A DNA stretch of 64,000 bases from Zoogloea sp021286885 (GCF_041915215.1 NZ_JAYSBV010000008.1), one strand, 5' to 3'. Shown: positions 49,163 through 58,242, counted from the stretch's first letter. The notes: a model not told the origin generated them from the sequence alone. Made by a program: numbers and translations.

Positions 49163-49600
49163 ATGGCCGGCCTGCACAAGAACGACCCCATCCCCACCGA
49201 AATCAAGCTGCATCAACGCTCCCGCCTCATGGAAATCAGCTTCGATGACGGCCAGCGCTTTGAGCTGAGCTACGAGTTTTTACGTGTTTACTCCCCTTCC
49301 GCTGAAGTGCGTGGCCACGGTGTCGGCCAGGAAGTGCTCCAGCAGGGCAAGCAGGACGTGGACATCCAACGGGTGGAACCGGTGGGCAACTACGCCATTC
49401 GCCCGGTGTTTTCTGACGGGCACGACAGCGGCCTCTACTCCTGGGACTATCTCTACGAGATCGGCAGCCGCCGGGATGCGCTCTGGCAGCAGTATCTGGA
49501 CCGCCTCGCCGCCGCCCACGGCACCCGCGACCCGGCCCAACTCCCGCCCCCGCCGCCCAAGGCCGGCAGCTGCGGCAGTGGTGGCTGCTCCAGTTGCTGA
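49163..49600 (+). CDS. DUF971 (gamma-butyrobetaine hydroxylase-like N-domain) protein
   Basis: A 145-residue protein made of a DUF971 domain (PTEIKLHQRSRLMEISFDDG, YEFLRVYSPSAEVRGHG, VGNYAIRPVFSDGHDSGLYS, WDYLYEIG) followed by a short tail. The C-terminus is cysteine-glycine rich (SCGSGGCSSC), which may bind metal. The function of the bacterial domain is unknown; it recurs next to ubiE in betaproteobacteria. It starts the DUF971-ubiE-ubiJ group with a 35-base gap to ubiE. Confidence 0.88.
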   Translation: MAGLHKNDPIPTEIKLHQRSRLMEISFDDGQRFELSYEFLRVYSPSAEVRGHGVGQEVLQQGKQDVDIQRVEPVGNYAIRPVFSDGHDSGLYSWDYLYEIGSRRDALWQQYLDRLAAAHGTRDPAQLPPPPPKAGSCGSGGCSSC

Positions 49601-49635
49601 GCGCCCGTCCCTAGCGTTTTTCTGAAGAATCGACC

Positions 49636-50373
49636 ATGAACGACAAGATCACCCACTTCGGCTTCGAGAAGGTTGCCGAATCCGAGAAAGCCCGCAAGGT
49701 ACGCGGCGTGTTCTCCTCCGTCGCCAGCAACTACGACGTGATGAACGACCTGATGTCCTTCGGCATGCACCGGCTGTGGAAGGCCTTTGCCGTGCAGATC
49801 GCCGGCGTGCGTACCGGCGACCGGGTGCTGGATGTGGCGGGCGGCACCGCCGACCTCTCCCTCGCCTTCGCCAAGAAGGTGGGCCCCACGGGCCAGGTCT
49901 GGCTCACCGACATCAACCACGCCATGCTCTCCCGGGGGCGCGACCGGGTGGTGGACAAGGGTTTTCTGCTGCCGGTGGCCCAGTGCGACGCCGAAAAGCT
50001 GCCCTTCCCCGACAACCACTTCGACTGCGTGACCGTCGCCTTCGGCCTGCGCAACATGACCCACAAGGATCAGGCCCTGCGCGAGATGCGTCGGGTGCTC
50101 AAGCCCGGTGGCCGGCTGCTGGTGCTCGAATTCTCCAAGGTGTGGGAACCGCTGGCCCCGGCCTACGATTTCTACTCCTTCAAGCTGCTGCCCATGATGG
50201 GCGAGAAGGTCGCCAAGGATGCCGACAGCTACCGCTATCTGGCCGAAAGCATCCGCATGCACCCGGACCAAGACACCCTCAAGCAGATGATGGAAGAAGC
50301 CGGGCTGGGCCGGGTCGATTACTTCAACATGACCGCCGGCGTGGTCGCCCTGCACCGGGGCTACAAGCTCTGA
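49636..50373 (+). CDS. ubiE: Demethylmenaquinone/ubiquinone C-methyltransferase
   Basis: A 245-residue S-adenosylmethionine methyltransferase. Family landmarks are FSSVASNYDVMNDLMSFGMH near residue 30, the SAM loop VLDVAGGTADLSLAF, FPDNHFDCVTVAFGLRNMTH and VLKPGGRLLVLEFSKV, ending GVVALHRGYKL. It methylates the quinone ring in ubiquinone (and menaquinone) synthesis. It lies 71 bases before ubiJ. Confidence 0.95.
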   Translation: MNDKITHFGFEKVAESEKARKVRGVFSSVASNYDVMNDLMSFGMHRLWKAFAVQIAGVRTGDRVLDVAGGTADLSLAFAKKVGPTGQVWLTDINHAMLSRGRDRVVDKGFLLPVAQCDAEKLPFPDNHFDCVTVAFGLRNMTHKDQALREMRRVLKPGGRLLVLEFSKVWEPLAPAYDFYSFKLLPMMGEKVAKDADSYRYLAESIRMHPDQDTLKQMMEEAGLGRVDYFNMTAGVVALHRGYKL

Positions 50374-50444
50374 GGCCCCCGGGCCGGCAGGAAGGCTGCC
50401 TTCCCCGGCCCCAAGCGCAACGGACTCATCAGGATCTCCCGACG

Positions 50445-51023
50445 ATGTTCATTCCTACCCTCATCACCGGCCTCAACCGCCTACTGGGCGACGCGCCCTG
50501 GGCCCGGGAACGGCTCCAGGCTTTTGCCGGGCGCACCGCCCTGCTCCGCCTGCCGCCCCTGGATCTGGCCCTGCTCATCGAAAGCGACGGCTGTTTCTCG
50601 GTGGGCGAAGCCGCCAGCGCCGACGTGACCCTGGAACTCTCCCCGGCCTCTCTGCCCAAGGTGGCTCAGGGAATGGATGCGCTGATGGACGATATCCGGA
50701 TCAGCGGCAACGCCCATCTGGCCGACACCCTGGGCTTCGTACTGCGCAACCTGCGCTGGGACGGCGAAGAGGCCCTGGCCCGCATCGTGGGCGACATCGC
50801 CGCCCACCGGATCTTTGGTGGCCTGCGGGAGTTTGGCGCCTGGCACCTCAAAACCGCCCGCAATGTGGTCGAAAACCTGGCCGAATACCTGAGCGAGGAG
50901 CAGCCTGTGCTGGTGAAGCGCTTCATCATGGAAGAACGCGCCCAAGCCATGAGCCGCCTGCGGGACGATCTGGCCCGCCTCGAAAAACGGCTGAGCCGGC
51001 TGGAAAGCGGCAAAAGCGCCTAG
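50445..51023 (+). CDS. ubiJ: Ubiquinone biosynthesis accessory factor UbiJ (SCP2 domain)
   Basis: A 192-residue protein with an SCP2-like lipid-binding domain (LALLIESDGCFSVG, ADVTLELSPASLPKV, ISGNAHLADTLGFVLRNL) and a C-terminal coiled coil (RLRDDLARLEKRLSRLESG). UbiJ, with UbiK, organises the soluble ubiquinone complex and binds lipid intermediates. The ATG at 50445 is preceded by AGGATC. UbiB, which often follows, is not here: a terminator ends the unit. Confidence 0.9.
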   Translation: MFIPTLITGLNRLLGDAPWARERLQAFAGRTALLRLPPLDLALLIESDGCFSVGEAASADVTLELSPASLPKVAQGMDALMDDIRISGNAHLADTLGFVLRNLRWDGEEALARIVGDIAAHRIFGGLREFGAWHLKTARNVVENLAEYLSEEQPVLVKRFIMEERAQAMSRLRDDLARLEKRLSRLESGKSA

Positions 51024-51105
51024 GGCCACAGCACACCGAGGTTCAGGATTCGCAAATTCAGATCTCGCCAGATCTTGCCAAATCTCGACTTCTGAAACGC
51101 CAAAG

Positions 51106-51135
51106 AAAAAGGCAGCCCGAAGGCTGCCTTTTTTT
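51106..51135. terminator. Bidirectional rho-independent terminator between ubiJ and atpC
   Basis: AAAAAGGCAGCC and GGCTGCCTTTTTTT form a strong stem with a 4-base loop (CGAA), with T-runs in both directions. It closes both ubiJ and the ATP synthase operon. Confidence 0.93.
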
Positions 51136-51161
51136 GCATCGCGGGCGCGAATGCAGCGGGA

Positions 51162-51587
51162 TCAGTGAGCGCGCTTGCGCAGCTTCTGAATCGCAGCAAT
51201 CTGAGCCAGAGCCGACGCCAGCTCGGACTGGGCCTTGGCGTATTCCAGGGCAGAGCCTTGGTTTGCCAGAGCTTCTTCGGCCAGACGCTTGGCTTCAAGC
51301 GCCTTGGCTTCATCCAGATCCTTGCCACGGATGGCCGTGTCAGCCAGCACGGTCACAAGACCGGGCTGAACTTCCAGCAGGCCACCGGCCACGAAAACCA
51401 GTTCTTCTTCAGCCTGGTTTTGGGCCTTGACGCGCACGGCACCCGGTTTGATCCGGGTCATCAGCGGCATGTGACCGGGCAGAATGCCCAGTTCACCAGC
51501 TTCGCCGGGCAGAGCCACAAACTCGGCCAGACCGGAGAAGATCAGTTCTTCTGCGCTGACGATATCGACATGAATAGTCATTGCCAT
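51162..51587 (-). CDS. atpC: F1Fo ATP synthase epsilon subunit
   Basis: A 141-residue subunit: the N-terminal beta-sandwich (MTIHVDIVSAEELIFSGLAE, GELGILPGHMPLMTRI) is followed by two C-terminal helices (EALANQGSALEYAKAQSELA). It is part of the rotor stalk and can inhibit ATP hydrolysis. It is the last gene of the atp operon, 63 bases behind atpD. Confidence 0.95.
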   Translation of the reverse strand: MAMTIHVDIVSAEELIFSGLAEFVALPGEAGELGILPGHMPLMTRIKPGAVRVKAQNQAEEELVFVAGGLLEVQPGLVTVLADTAIRGKDLDEAKALEAKRLAEEALANQGSALEYAKAQSELASALAQIAAIQKLRKRAH

Positions 51588-51650
51588 AGCATTTTGCTCC
51601 TCTATCCGGCAGGGCTCCGAAGAACGCCTGCCGGGCGGTGATCGCGATTA

Positions 51651-53027
51651 TTAGAGGGTCTTCGCCTTTTCGAAGACTTCTTCAATCGGACCGACCATGT
51701 AGAAGGCCTGCTCGGGCAGGTGATCCACTTCGCCGCTCAGAATGGTCTTGAAACCCTTGATGGTTTCCTTCAGGGGGACGTACTTACCGGGGGAACCGGT
51801 AAACACTTCCGCCACGAAGAAGGGCTGAGACAGGAAACGCTGGATCTTACGAGCACGAGCCACGAGGAGCTTGTCTTCGGGAGCCAGTTCGTCCATACCC
51901 AGAATGGCGATGATGTCACGCAGTTCCTTGTAGCGTTGCAGGGTTTGCTGCACGCCACGGGCGGTTGCGTAGTGCTCTTCGCCAACCACCAGCGGATCCA
52001 GCTGACGGGAGGTGGAGTCCAGGGGATCCACTGCGGGGTAGATACCCAGAGCAGCGATGTCCCGGGACAGCACGACGGTGGAGTCCAAGTGGAGGAAGGT
52101 GGTCGCCGGGGACGGATCGGTCAAGTCATCCGCGGGCACATACACGGCCTGGATGGAGGTGATCGAGCCCACCTTGGTGGAGGTGATCCGCTCTTGCAGA
52201 CGGCCCATTTCTTCAGCCAGGGTCGGTTGGTAACCCACAGCGGAAGGCATACGACCCAGCAGTGCGGACACTTCGGTACCGGCCAGGGTGTAGCGGTAGA
52301 TGTTGTCCACGAAGAACAGGATGTCCTTGCCTTCGTCACGGAAGCGCTCGGCCATGGTCAGACCGGTCAGCGCCACGCGCAGACGGTTGCCCGGAGGTTC
52401 GTTCATCTGACCGAACACCATCGCAACCTTGTCCAGCACGTTGGAGTCCTTCATTTCGTGGTAGAAGTCGTTCCCTTCACGGGTACGCTCGCCCACGCCT
52501 GCGAACACGGACAGACCGCTGTGCTGCTTGGCGATGTTGTTGATGAGCTCCATCATGTTCACGGTCTTGCCCACACCGGCGCCACCGAACAGACCCACCT
52601 TACCGCCCTTAGCGAACGGGCAGATCAGATCGATCACCTTGATGCCGGTTTCGAGCAGATCCACGGAGGGAGAGAGTTCATCGAACTTCGGGGCCTTCTG
52701 GTGAATAACCCGACGTTCATCACATTGGATCGGGCCGGCTTCGTCGATGGGACGACCCAGCACATCCATAATCCGGCCCAGGGTGCCGTGGCCAACAGGC
52801 ACAGCAATACCCTTGCCGGAGTTCTTCACTTGCATGCCACGACGCAGGCCGTCCGAAGACCCCAGCGCAATAGTACGCACAACGCCATCACCGAGCTGTT
52901 GCTGAACTTCAAGAACCAGTTCAGAACCTTCCAGCTCAAGGGCGTCGTAAATCTTGGGCATCGCGTCACGCGGGAACTGCACATCCACCACGGCGCCGAT
53001 GCATTGAACGATCGTTCCTTGACTCAT
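51651..53027 (-). CDS. atpD: F1Fo ATP synthase beta subunit
   Basis: A 458-residue catalytic subunit. The P-loop GGAGVGKTVNMMELINNIA is at ~residues 149-167, the catalytic Glu is in GVGERTREGND, and ALGIYPAVDPLDSTSRQLDP is a family signature. The length is on the short side of the usual 459-480. It forms the alternating catalytic sites with alpha. Confidence 0.97.
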   Translation of the reverse strand: MSQGTIVQCIGAVVDVQFPRDAMPKIYDALELEGSELVLEVQQQLGDGVVRTIALGSSDGLRRGMQVKNSGKGIAVPVGHGTLGRIMDVLGRPIDEAGPIQCDERRVIHQKAPKFDELSPSVDLLETGIKVIDLICPFAKGGKVGLFGGAGVGKTVNMMELINNIAKQHSGLSVFAGVGERTREGNDFYHEMKDSNVLDKVAMVFGQMNEPPGNRLRVALTGLTMAERFRDEGKDILFFVDNIYRYTLAGTEVSALLGRMPSAVGYQPTLAEEMGRLQERITSTKVGSITSIQAVYVPADDLTDPSPATTFLHLDSTVVLSRDIAALGIYPAVDPLDSTSRQLDPLVVGEEHYATARGVQQTLQRYKELRDIIAILGMDELAPEDKLLVARARKIQRFLSQPFFVAEVFTGSPGKYVPLKETIKGFKTILSGEVDHLPEQAFYMVGPIEEVFEKAKTL

Positions 53028-53054
53028 CGTCGTTTCCCCAAACTTGTTAAACCG

Positions 53055-53924
53055 TTACACCGCGGCTGCGCCGCCGACAATTTCGGACAGTTCCTTGGTG
53101 ATCGCTGCCTGACGGGTCTTGTTGTAGACCAGTTGCAGTTCGCCGATCACATTCCCTGCGTTGTCGGACGCTGCCTTCATCGCCACCATCCGGGCACTCT
53201 GTTCGGACGCCATGTTCTCGGCGACACCCTGGTACACCAGCGCTTCGACATAGCGCACCAGGAGTTCGTCGATCACCACCTGCGCATCCGGCTCATAGAG
53301 GTAGTCCCAGTTCCCCTCAGGGGTGCCGAGACGCTCGCCGGTCAGCGGGAGAAGCTGCTCAAGCTGAGACTCTTGCTTCATCGTGTTGATGAAGCGGGAA
53401 TAGACGAAGTGCACTTCATCCAGCTCACCATTCTGGAAAGCATCGATCATGACCTTCACAGGCCCGATCAGCTTTTCCAGATGGGGGGTGTCACCCAATT
53501 GGGTCACTTGCGAGACAACCTTGGCGCCCAGACGGGTCATGAAACCCAGGCCCTTGTTGCCGATGCAAGTCACACGAATATCGGTGACACCCTTGCTTTC
53601 CCAGTCCTTGAGCGCGTTCAACGCGGTACGCAAGGTGTTGGTGTTGAGGCCGCCGCACAGACCCTTGTCGGTCGTGACAACGATTAGCCCCACACGCTTG
53701 ACATCGTCCTTTTTGACGAGGAACGGATGCTTGTAGTCGGTGATGTTGGCTGCAGACAGATTCGCGGCGAGACGGCGGATCTTTTCGGCGTAGGGACGGG
53801 CAGCGCGCATGCGGTCTTGTGCCTTCCGCATCTTGGACGCTGCAACCATTTCCATGGCCTTAGTGATCTTTTTAGTGTTCTGAACACTCTTGATCTTGTT
53901 ACGGATCTCTTTACCGCTTGCCAT
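53055..53924 (-). CDS. atpG: F1Fo ATP synthase gamma subunit
   Basis: A 289-residue central-stalk subunit. The N-terminal helix (EIRNKIKSVQNTKKITKAME, MVAASKMRKAQDRM) and the C-terminal helix (ARMVAMKAASDNAGNVIGEL, YNKTRQAAITKELSEIVGGA) form the coiled-coil shaft. It is between atpA and atpD with gaps of 17 and 27 bases. Confidence 0.96.
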   Translation of the reverse strand: MASGKEIRNKIKSVQNTKKITKAMEMVAASKMRKAQDRMRAARPYAEKIRRLAANLSAANITDYKHPFLVKKDDVKRVGLIVVTTDKGLCGGLNTNTLRTALNALKDWESKGVTDIRVTCIGNKGLGFMTRLGAKVVSQVTQLGDTPHLEKLIGPVKVMIDAFQNGELDEVHFVYSRFINTMKQESQLEQLLPLTGERLGTPEGNWDYLYEPDAQVVIDELLVRYVEALVYQGVAENMASEQSARMVAMKAASDNAGNVIGELQLVYNKTRQAAITKELSEIVGGAAAV

Positions 53925-53941
53925 ATCGCTCTCCGTCCCGC

Positions 53942-55480
53942 TTAAGCCCAGCTCTTCTTGAACTCGTCGATCGCGGCGGCGAGTTTCTTCTCGCTTTCAG
54001 CGTCGAGATCCTTGGTCGACTCGATCTTGGCAACAACGTCGCCGGCCTTGGACTTCACGAACTGGTGCAGGGCGGTTTCGCAGGCCAGGGCGCGCTTGAC
54101 TTCGACATCGTCGAAAGCACCCTTGTTGACCGCGAACAGAGTGATCGCCATTTCAGCAACAGACAGGGGGGCGTATTGCGGCTGCTTCATCAGCTCGGTC
54201 ACGAGGCGACCGCGCTCCAGCTGCTTACGGGTGGCTTCGTCCAGGTCGGAAGCGAACTGCGCGAACGCAGCCAGTTCACGATACTGGGCCAGAGCCAGAC
54301 GCACACCGCCACCGAGCTTCTTGATGACCTTGGTCTGAGCAGCACCACCCACGCGGGACACCGAAATACCGGCGTTGATTGCGGGACGGATACCAGCGTT
54401 GAACAGGTCGGTTTCCAGGAAGATCTGGCCGTCGGTAATGGAGATCACGTTGGTCGGCACGAAGGCGGACACGTCACCAGCCTGGGTTTCGATCACGGGG
54501 AGAGCGGTCAGAGAACCGGTCTTGCCCTTCACTTCACCCTTGGTGTATTGCTCCACGTATTCGGCGGACACACGAGCTGCACGTTCCAGCAGGCGGGAGT
54601 GCAGGTAGAACACGTCGCCGGGGTAGGCTTCACGGCCCGGGGGACGACGCAGCAGCAGGGACACCTGACGGTAGGCCCAGGCTTGCTTGGTCAGATCGTC
54701 ATAAACGATCAGGGCGTCTTGGCCACGGTCGCGGAAGTATTCGCCCATGGTGCAACCGGAGTACGGAGCAATGTATTGCATTGCAGCGGACTCGGAAGCG
54801 GAGGCGGCCACCACGATGGTGTAAGCCAGAGCGCCGTTTTCTTCGAGCTTGCGCACCACGTTGGCAATGGTCGAAGCCTTCTGACCGATTGCAACGTAGA
54901 TACAAATCATGTTTTCGCCCTTTTGGTTGATGATCGCATCAACCGCAACGGCAGTCTTACCAGTCTGACGGTCACCGATGATCAGCTCACGCTGACCACG
55001 GCCAACCGGCACCATGGAGTCGACAGACTTCAGACCGGTTTGCACCGGCTGGGACACAGACTTACGCCAAATAACGCCAGGCGCGACCTTTTCGATCGGC
55101 TCGGTGCCCTTGGTGACGATCGGACCCTTGCCGTCGATGGGCTGGCCCAGAGCGTTCACAACGCGGCCAACCAGTTCGGGGCCGACGGGCACTTCCAGAA
55201 TGCGACCGGTACACTTGACGGTGTCGCCTTCGGAGATGCCTTCGTATTCGCCCAGAACCACGGCGCCGACGGAGTCGCGCTCAAGGTTCATGGCGAGGCC
55301 GAAGACGTTGCCGGGGAATTCCAGCATTTCGCCCTGCATGGCATCGGAAAGGCCGTGGATACGGCAGATACCGTCGGTCACTGAAACCACGGTACCCTCA
55401 GTGCGGGCATTCGCGGACAGCTGCAGGTTCTGAATCCGACTCTTGATCAGGTCACTGATTTCAGAGGGGTTGAGTTGCAT
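53942..55480 (-). CDS. atpA: F1Fo ATP synthase alpha subunit
   Basis: A 512-residue non-catalytic nucleotide-binding subunit. The P-loop is GDRQTGKTAVAVDAIINQKG (~residues 170-189), with LLLRRPPGREAYPGDVFYLH and ISVSRVGGAAQTKVIKKLGG downstream, all diagnostic. The N-terminus (IKSRIQNLQ) contacts delta. It is transcribed 11 bases behind atpH. Confidence 0.97.
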   Translation of the reverse strand: MQLNPSEISDLIKSRIQNLQLSANARTEGTVVSVTDGICRIHGLSDAMQGEMLEFPGNVFGLAMNLERDSVGAVVLGEYEGISEGDTVKCTGRILEVPVGPELVGRVVNALGQPIDGKGPIVTKGTEPIEKVAPGVIWRKSVSQPVQTGLKSVDSMVPVGRGQRELIIGDRQTGKTAVAVDAIINQKGENMICIYVAIGQKASTIANVVRKLEENGALAYTIVVAASASESAAMQYIAPYSGCTMGEYFRDRGQDALIVYDDLTKQAWAYRQVSLLLRRPPGREAYPGDVFYLHSRLLERAARVSAEYVEQYTKGEVKGKTGSLTALPVIETQAGDVSAFVPTNVISITDGQIFLETDLFNAGIRPAINAGISVSRVGGAAQTKVIKKLGGGVRLALAQYRELAAFAQFASDLDEATRKQLERGRLVTELMKQPQYAPLSVAEMAITLFAVNKGAFDDVEVKRALACETALHQFVKSKAGDVVAKIESTKDLDAESEKKLAAAIDEFKKSWA

Positions 55481-55491
55481 ACCTTATGCTC

Positions 55492-56025
55492 CTAATTCTT
55501 TAGCGCGGCGGCCATGTTCGCGAGCTTGCCGCGGACCGAGGCGTCGATGACTTCATCCCCAACGGCGATCTTGACCCCACCAATCAGTTCGGGATCAACG
55601 CTGACGGTCACATTCAGCTTGGCCTTGAAGCGAGCTTCCAGGTCAGCAATGAGTGCCTTGAGCGTGGTTTCGTCCATCGGGAAAGCAGAGGCGATGTTCG
55701 CCTCCTTGACACCTTCGTGTTCGTTCTTGAGGACAACGAACAGGTCACGGATCTCGGGAAGCACTTGCAAACGCTCGTTGTCAGCCAGCACACGAACATA
55801 GCTCTGCTGATCAGCAGTCAGTCCGGGGGCGACATCAAGGAAAAGCCCGACGAGTTGTGCCACGTCGAGCTTGGGATTGCTGATGCAATCCGCCATTTGC
55901 GGATCGGCGGCCACAATGGCCAGCCGATCGAGTGCTTCTAACCAGGGCCCCAGCGCGTTGCCCGCAGAAGCGAGCTGGAATGCTGCTTCAGCATAGGGGC
56001 GCGCGATGGTGACGTTTTCGGCCAT
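55492..56025 (-). CDS. atpH: F1Fo ATP synthase delta subunit
   Basis: A 177-residue peripheral-stalk subunit. N-terminal ARPYAEAAFQLA and C-terminal VDPELIGGVKIAVGDEVIDA then SVRGKLANM are the conserved parts. It ties the b dimer to the top of F1. It begins 3 bases after atpF ends. Confidence 0.95.
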   Translation of the reverse strand: MAENVTIARPYAEAAFQLASAGNALGPWLEALDRLAIVAADPQMADCISNPKLDVAQLVGLFLDVAPGLTADQQSYVRVLADNERLQVLPEIRDLFVVLKNEHEGVKEANIASAFPMDETTLKALIADLEARFKAKLNVTVSVDPELIGGVKIAVGDEVIDASVRGKLANMAAALKN

Positions 56026-56028
56026 GGC

Positions 56029-56502
56029 TTATTGAAGTTCCTGTTTCAGGTTTGCCAGCAGTTCGGCGTGTGCCTGGGCATTGATTTCCTTGCGGAGAAT
56101 CTTTTCTGCACCGGCAACGGCGAGTTGAGCGACCTGATCGCGCAGGGCTTCCTTGGCACGCTGGGCTGCGGCGCCGGCTTCGGCTTCGGCAGCTTCACGG
56201 GCTTGGGCAATGATACGGGCGGCTTCGGCGCGCGCTTCATCGACGAGCTGGGAGGCCTGCTTCTCGGCACCGGCGCGAACGTCGGTGGCAGATTCACGGG
56301 CCTTGCGCAGCTCTTCAACGACCTTCTTCTCAGCGAGAACCAGGTCGTTTTTCGCCTTGTCCGCAGCCGCCAGCCCGTCGGCGATCTTCTTCGCACGCTC
56401 GTCCAGTGCCTTCACGATGGGGGGCCACACGAATTGCATCGTGACCCACGCCAGAATGAAGAACACAACGAGCTGGGCTACCAGGGTTGCGTTCAGATTC
56501 AC
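56029..56502 (-). CDS. atpF: F1Fo ATP synthase subunit b
   Basis: A 157-residue protein with one N-terminal membrane helix (LVAQLVVFFILAWVTMQFVW) and a long charged, alanine-rich coiled coil (KKIADGLAAADKAKNDLVLA onwards) that forms the stator stalk as a dimer. Only a single b gene is present, as in other proteobacteria. It lies 36 bases behind atpE. Confidence 0.95.
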   Translation of the reverse strand: MNLNATLVAQLVVFFILAWVTMQFVWPPIVKALDERAKKIADGLAAADKAKNDLVLAEKKVVEELRKARESATDVRAGAEKQASQLVDEARAEAARIIAQAREAAEAEAGAAAQRAKEALRDQVAQLAVAGAEKILRKEINAQAHAELLANLKQELQ

Positions 56503-56538
56503 GGTTGTCTTCCTTTAGTCAGGTTGGACCGCGAACGC

Positions 56539-56784
56539 TTAGAGCTTGAACGGGTTGGCGAACGCGAACATCATGGCGATACCGACGCCGATCAGGAAGG
56601 CAGCGTCGATCAGACCGGCCAGCAGGAACATCTTGGTTTGCAGGGCGTTCATCAGTTCGGGCTGACGAGCGGAAGCCTCGAGGTACTTGCTACCCATGAT
56701 GCCGATACCGATACAAGCACCGATAGCACCCAGACCGATGATCAGACCGGCGGCCAGAGCAACAAAACCCAGAACGTGTTCCAT
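56539..56784 (-). CDS. atpE: F1Fo ATP synthase subunit c (proteolipid)
   Basis: An 81-residue hairpin of two membrane helices joined by the polar loop ARQPEL. The proton-binding Asp is in LLAGLIDAAFLIGVGIAMMF; no Na+-site pattern is seen. The c-ring stoichiometry requires high translation, and the mRNA upstream has AAAGGAGTCGTC before the ATG plus a U-rich repeated leader (see the repeat at 56823-56853). Confidence 0.96.
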   Translation of the reverse strand: MEHVLGFVALAAGLIIGLGAIGACIGIGIMGSKYLEASARQPELMNALQTKMFLLAGLIDAAFLIGVGIAMMFAFANPFKL

Positions 56785-56822
56785 GACGACTCCTTTAGTT
56801 GAGATGATTTAAAGATTAAAAC

Positions 56823-56853
56823 TAAAACTGAAACTGCTTTTAAAACTGAAACT
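56823..56853 (-). repeat. 13-bp direct repeat in the U-rich leader of atpE (candidate translation enhancer)
   Basis: TAAAACTGAAACT occurs at 56823-56835 and again at 56841-56853 (plus-strand reading), in an AT-rich gap of ~110 bases between atpB and atpE. On the mRNA it reads AGUUUCAGUUUUA twice, followed by more GUUUUA. The E. coli atpE leader has a comparable U-rich enhancer. Confidence 0.7.
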
Positions 56854-56895
56854 TGTGTTTGCCCAGCAAGCGGCACCGGAGTGCCAGCTTACTGA

Positions 56896-57738
56896 TTAGT
56901 GGCCTTCGTGAGCCTGACCAACGTACACCAGGGTCAGCATCATGAAGATGAAGGCTTGCAGGGCAACGATCAGGATGTGGAACACGGCCCAGATGGAACC
57001 GGCAACCACATGACCCAGGAAACCGAACACGGTGGCAGTGCCGCCCATCAGTGCGATCAGCATGAACACCAGTTCGCCAGCGTACATGTTGCCGAACAGC
57101 CGCATGCCGTGGGACACGGTCTTGGCCAGGAATTCGATCATCTGCATCAGGAAGTTGATCGGATACAGCAGCGGATGGGAGCCGAAGGGGGCGGTGAAGA
57201 GTTCATGCACCCAGCCGCCGAAGCCCTTGATCTTGATGTTGTAGTACAGACAGACCAGCAGAACGCCCAGGGACATGCCCAGGGTGCCGTTCAGGTCGGC
57301 GGTGGGAACGACGCGCAGGAAGGCGTGTTCGTCACCGGAAGCCATGGCCCAGATCTTGGGCAGCAGATCCACCGGCAGGAAGTCCATGGAGTTCATCAGG
57401 AAGATCCAGAAGAACACGGTCAGAGCCAGGGGAGCCACAAACTTGCGGGATTCGGCGCTATGAACGATGCCCTTGGCCTGCTCGGAAACCATGTCCACCA
57501 GGATTTCGATGGCGGCCTGGAAGCGGCCCGGAACGCCGGAGGTGGCGCCCTTGGCGGCCTTCAGCAGGATCATCAGGGTGACGATGCCAAGACCAATGGA
57601 GAAAAAGAGGGTGTCCAGGTTCCAGACGCTCCAGTCGATGATCGCGGTCTGAGCGTGACCCGTGGAGTTCATGTGGGTCAAGTGGTGGACAATGTATTCG
57701 CCCGCGGTGGGCGCGTGTGCTTCGTGGCCAGTACTCAT
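56896..57738 (-). CDS. atpB: F1Fo ATP synthase subunit a
   Basis: A 280-residue membrane subunit with about five to six helices. The essential Arg is in LRLFGNMYAGELVFM-like sequence (MRLFGNMYAGELVFMLIALM). FLMNSMDFLPVDLLPKIW and IALQAFIFMMLTLVYVG-type segments are also conserved. It forms the proton half-channels facing the c-ring. Its start shares one base with the atpI stop. Confidence 0.96.
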   Translation of the reverse strand: MSTGHEAHAPTAGEYIVHHLTHMNSTGHAQTAIIDWSVWNLDTLFFSIGLGIVTLMILLKAAKGATSGVPGRFQAAIEILVDMVSEQAKGIVHSAESRKFVAPLALTVFFWIFLMNSMDFLPVDLLPKIWAMASGDEHAFLRVVPTADLNGTLGMSLGVLLVCLYYNIKIKGFGGWVHELFTAPFGSHPLLYPINFLMQMIEFLAKTVSHGMRLFGNMYAGELVFMLIALMGGTATVFGFLGHVVAGSIWAVFHILIVALQAFIFMMLTLVYVGQAHEGH

Positions 57739-58079
57739 CAGTTCTTCACCAATAATGCAAATAAATTCGCCTTGAGCGCCACGACCAACCCGCAGAACAA
57801 CGCCAGCCAGTGGACGTCGGGATAAACGAGTCGAACGGTCGCTAACAATCCTACGGTTGCCGCGATCTTGATGATCTCGCCAACAAAAAACACTACTGGA
57901 TACGCGGCAGCAGGACGCCTTTCGCCTCCGGCCAGCCGGAGCACGAACAGGAAATTGGGAAGAACACAGGCCGCGCCTCCCAACGCTGCCGACAACGCCC
58001 CGCGACTTCCTATGATCAGACCGGCAATCAGGGTTGCCAGGATAGTGGCGCCAAGTTGCAGGAAAACTGCTTTGAACAT
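57738..58079 (-). CDS. atpI: F1Fo ATP synthase subunit I (AtpI/UncI)
   Basis: A 113-residue hydrophobic protein with four membrane helices (AVFLQLGATILATLIAGLII, LGGAACVLPNFLFVLRLA, VVFFVGEIIKIAATVGLLAT and the last strand LVVALKANLFALLV). The start at 58079 has GAGGAAAAG just upstream; the open frame runs 59 codons further but that segment contains the promoter and is not coding. AtpI assists c-ring assembly or Mg2+ handling. It is the first gene of the operon. Confidence 0.9.
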   Translation of the reverse strand: MFKAVFLQLGATILATLIAGLIIGSRGALSAALGGAACVLPNFLFVLRLAGGERRPAAAYPVVFFVGEIIKIAATVGLLATVRLVYPDVHWLALFCGLVVALKANLFALLVKN

Positions 58080-58130
58080 CTTTTCCTCGGCGCGCAGACT
58101 CACGCGGTTCGTCGTACCAAAAACGTGTGG

Positions 58131-58159
58131 ATGGTAGGTGTTAACCGCAACAAAGTCAA
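58131..58159 (-). promoter_or_regulatory. Sigma-70-type promoter of the atp operon
   Basis: On the minus strand TTGACT and TACCAT are separated by exactly 17 bases. The -10 lies ~50 bases upstream of the atpI start, in the AT-richer gap shared with the divergent regulator. Confidence 0.65.
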
Positions 58160-58242
58160 ATGTTTCAGTGGCGTAGTGCACAAATTCCGGCCTGTGAGGA
58201 TATGTTGCGCCAAATCGGAACAGCTTGACTTTCAGGCGTTTC

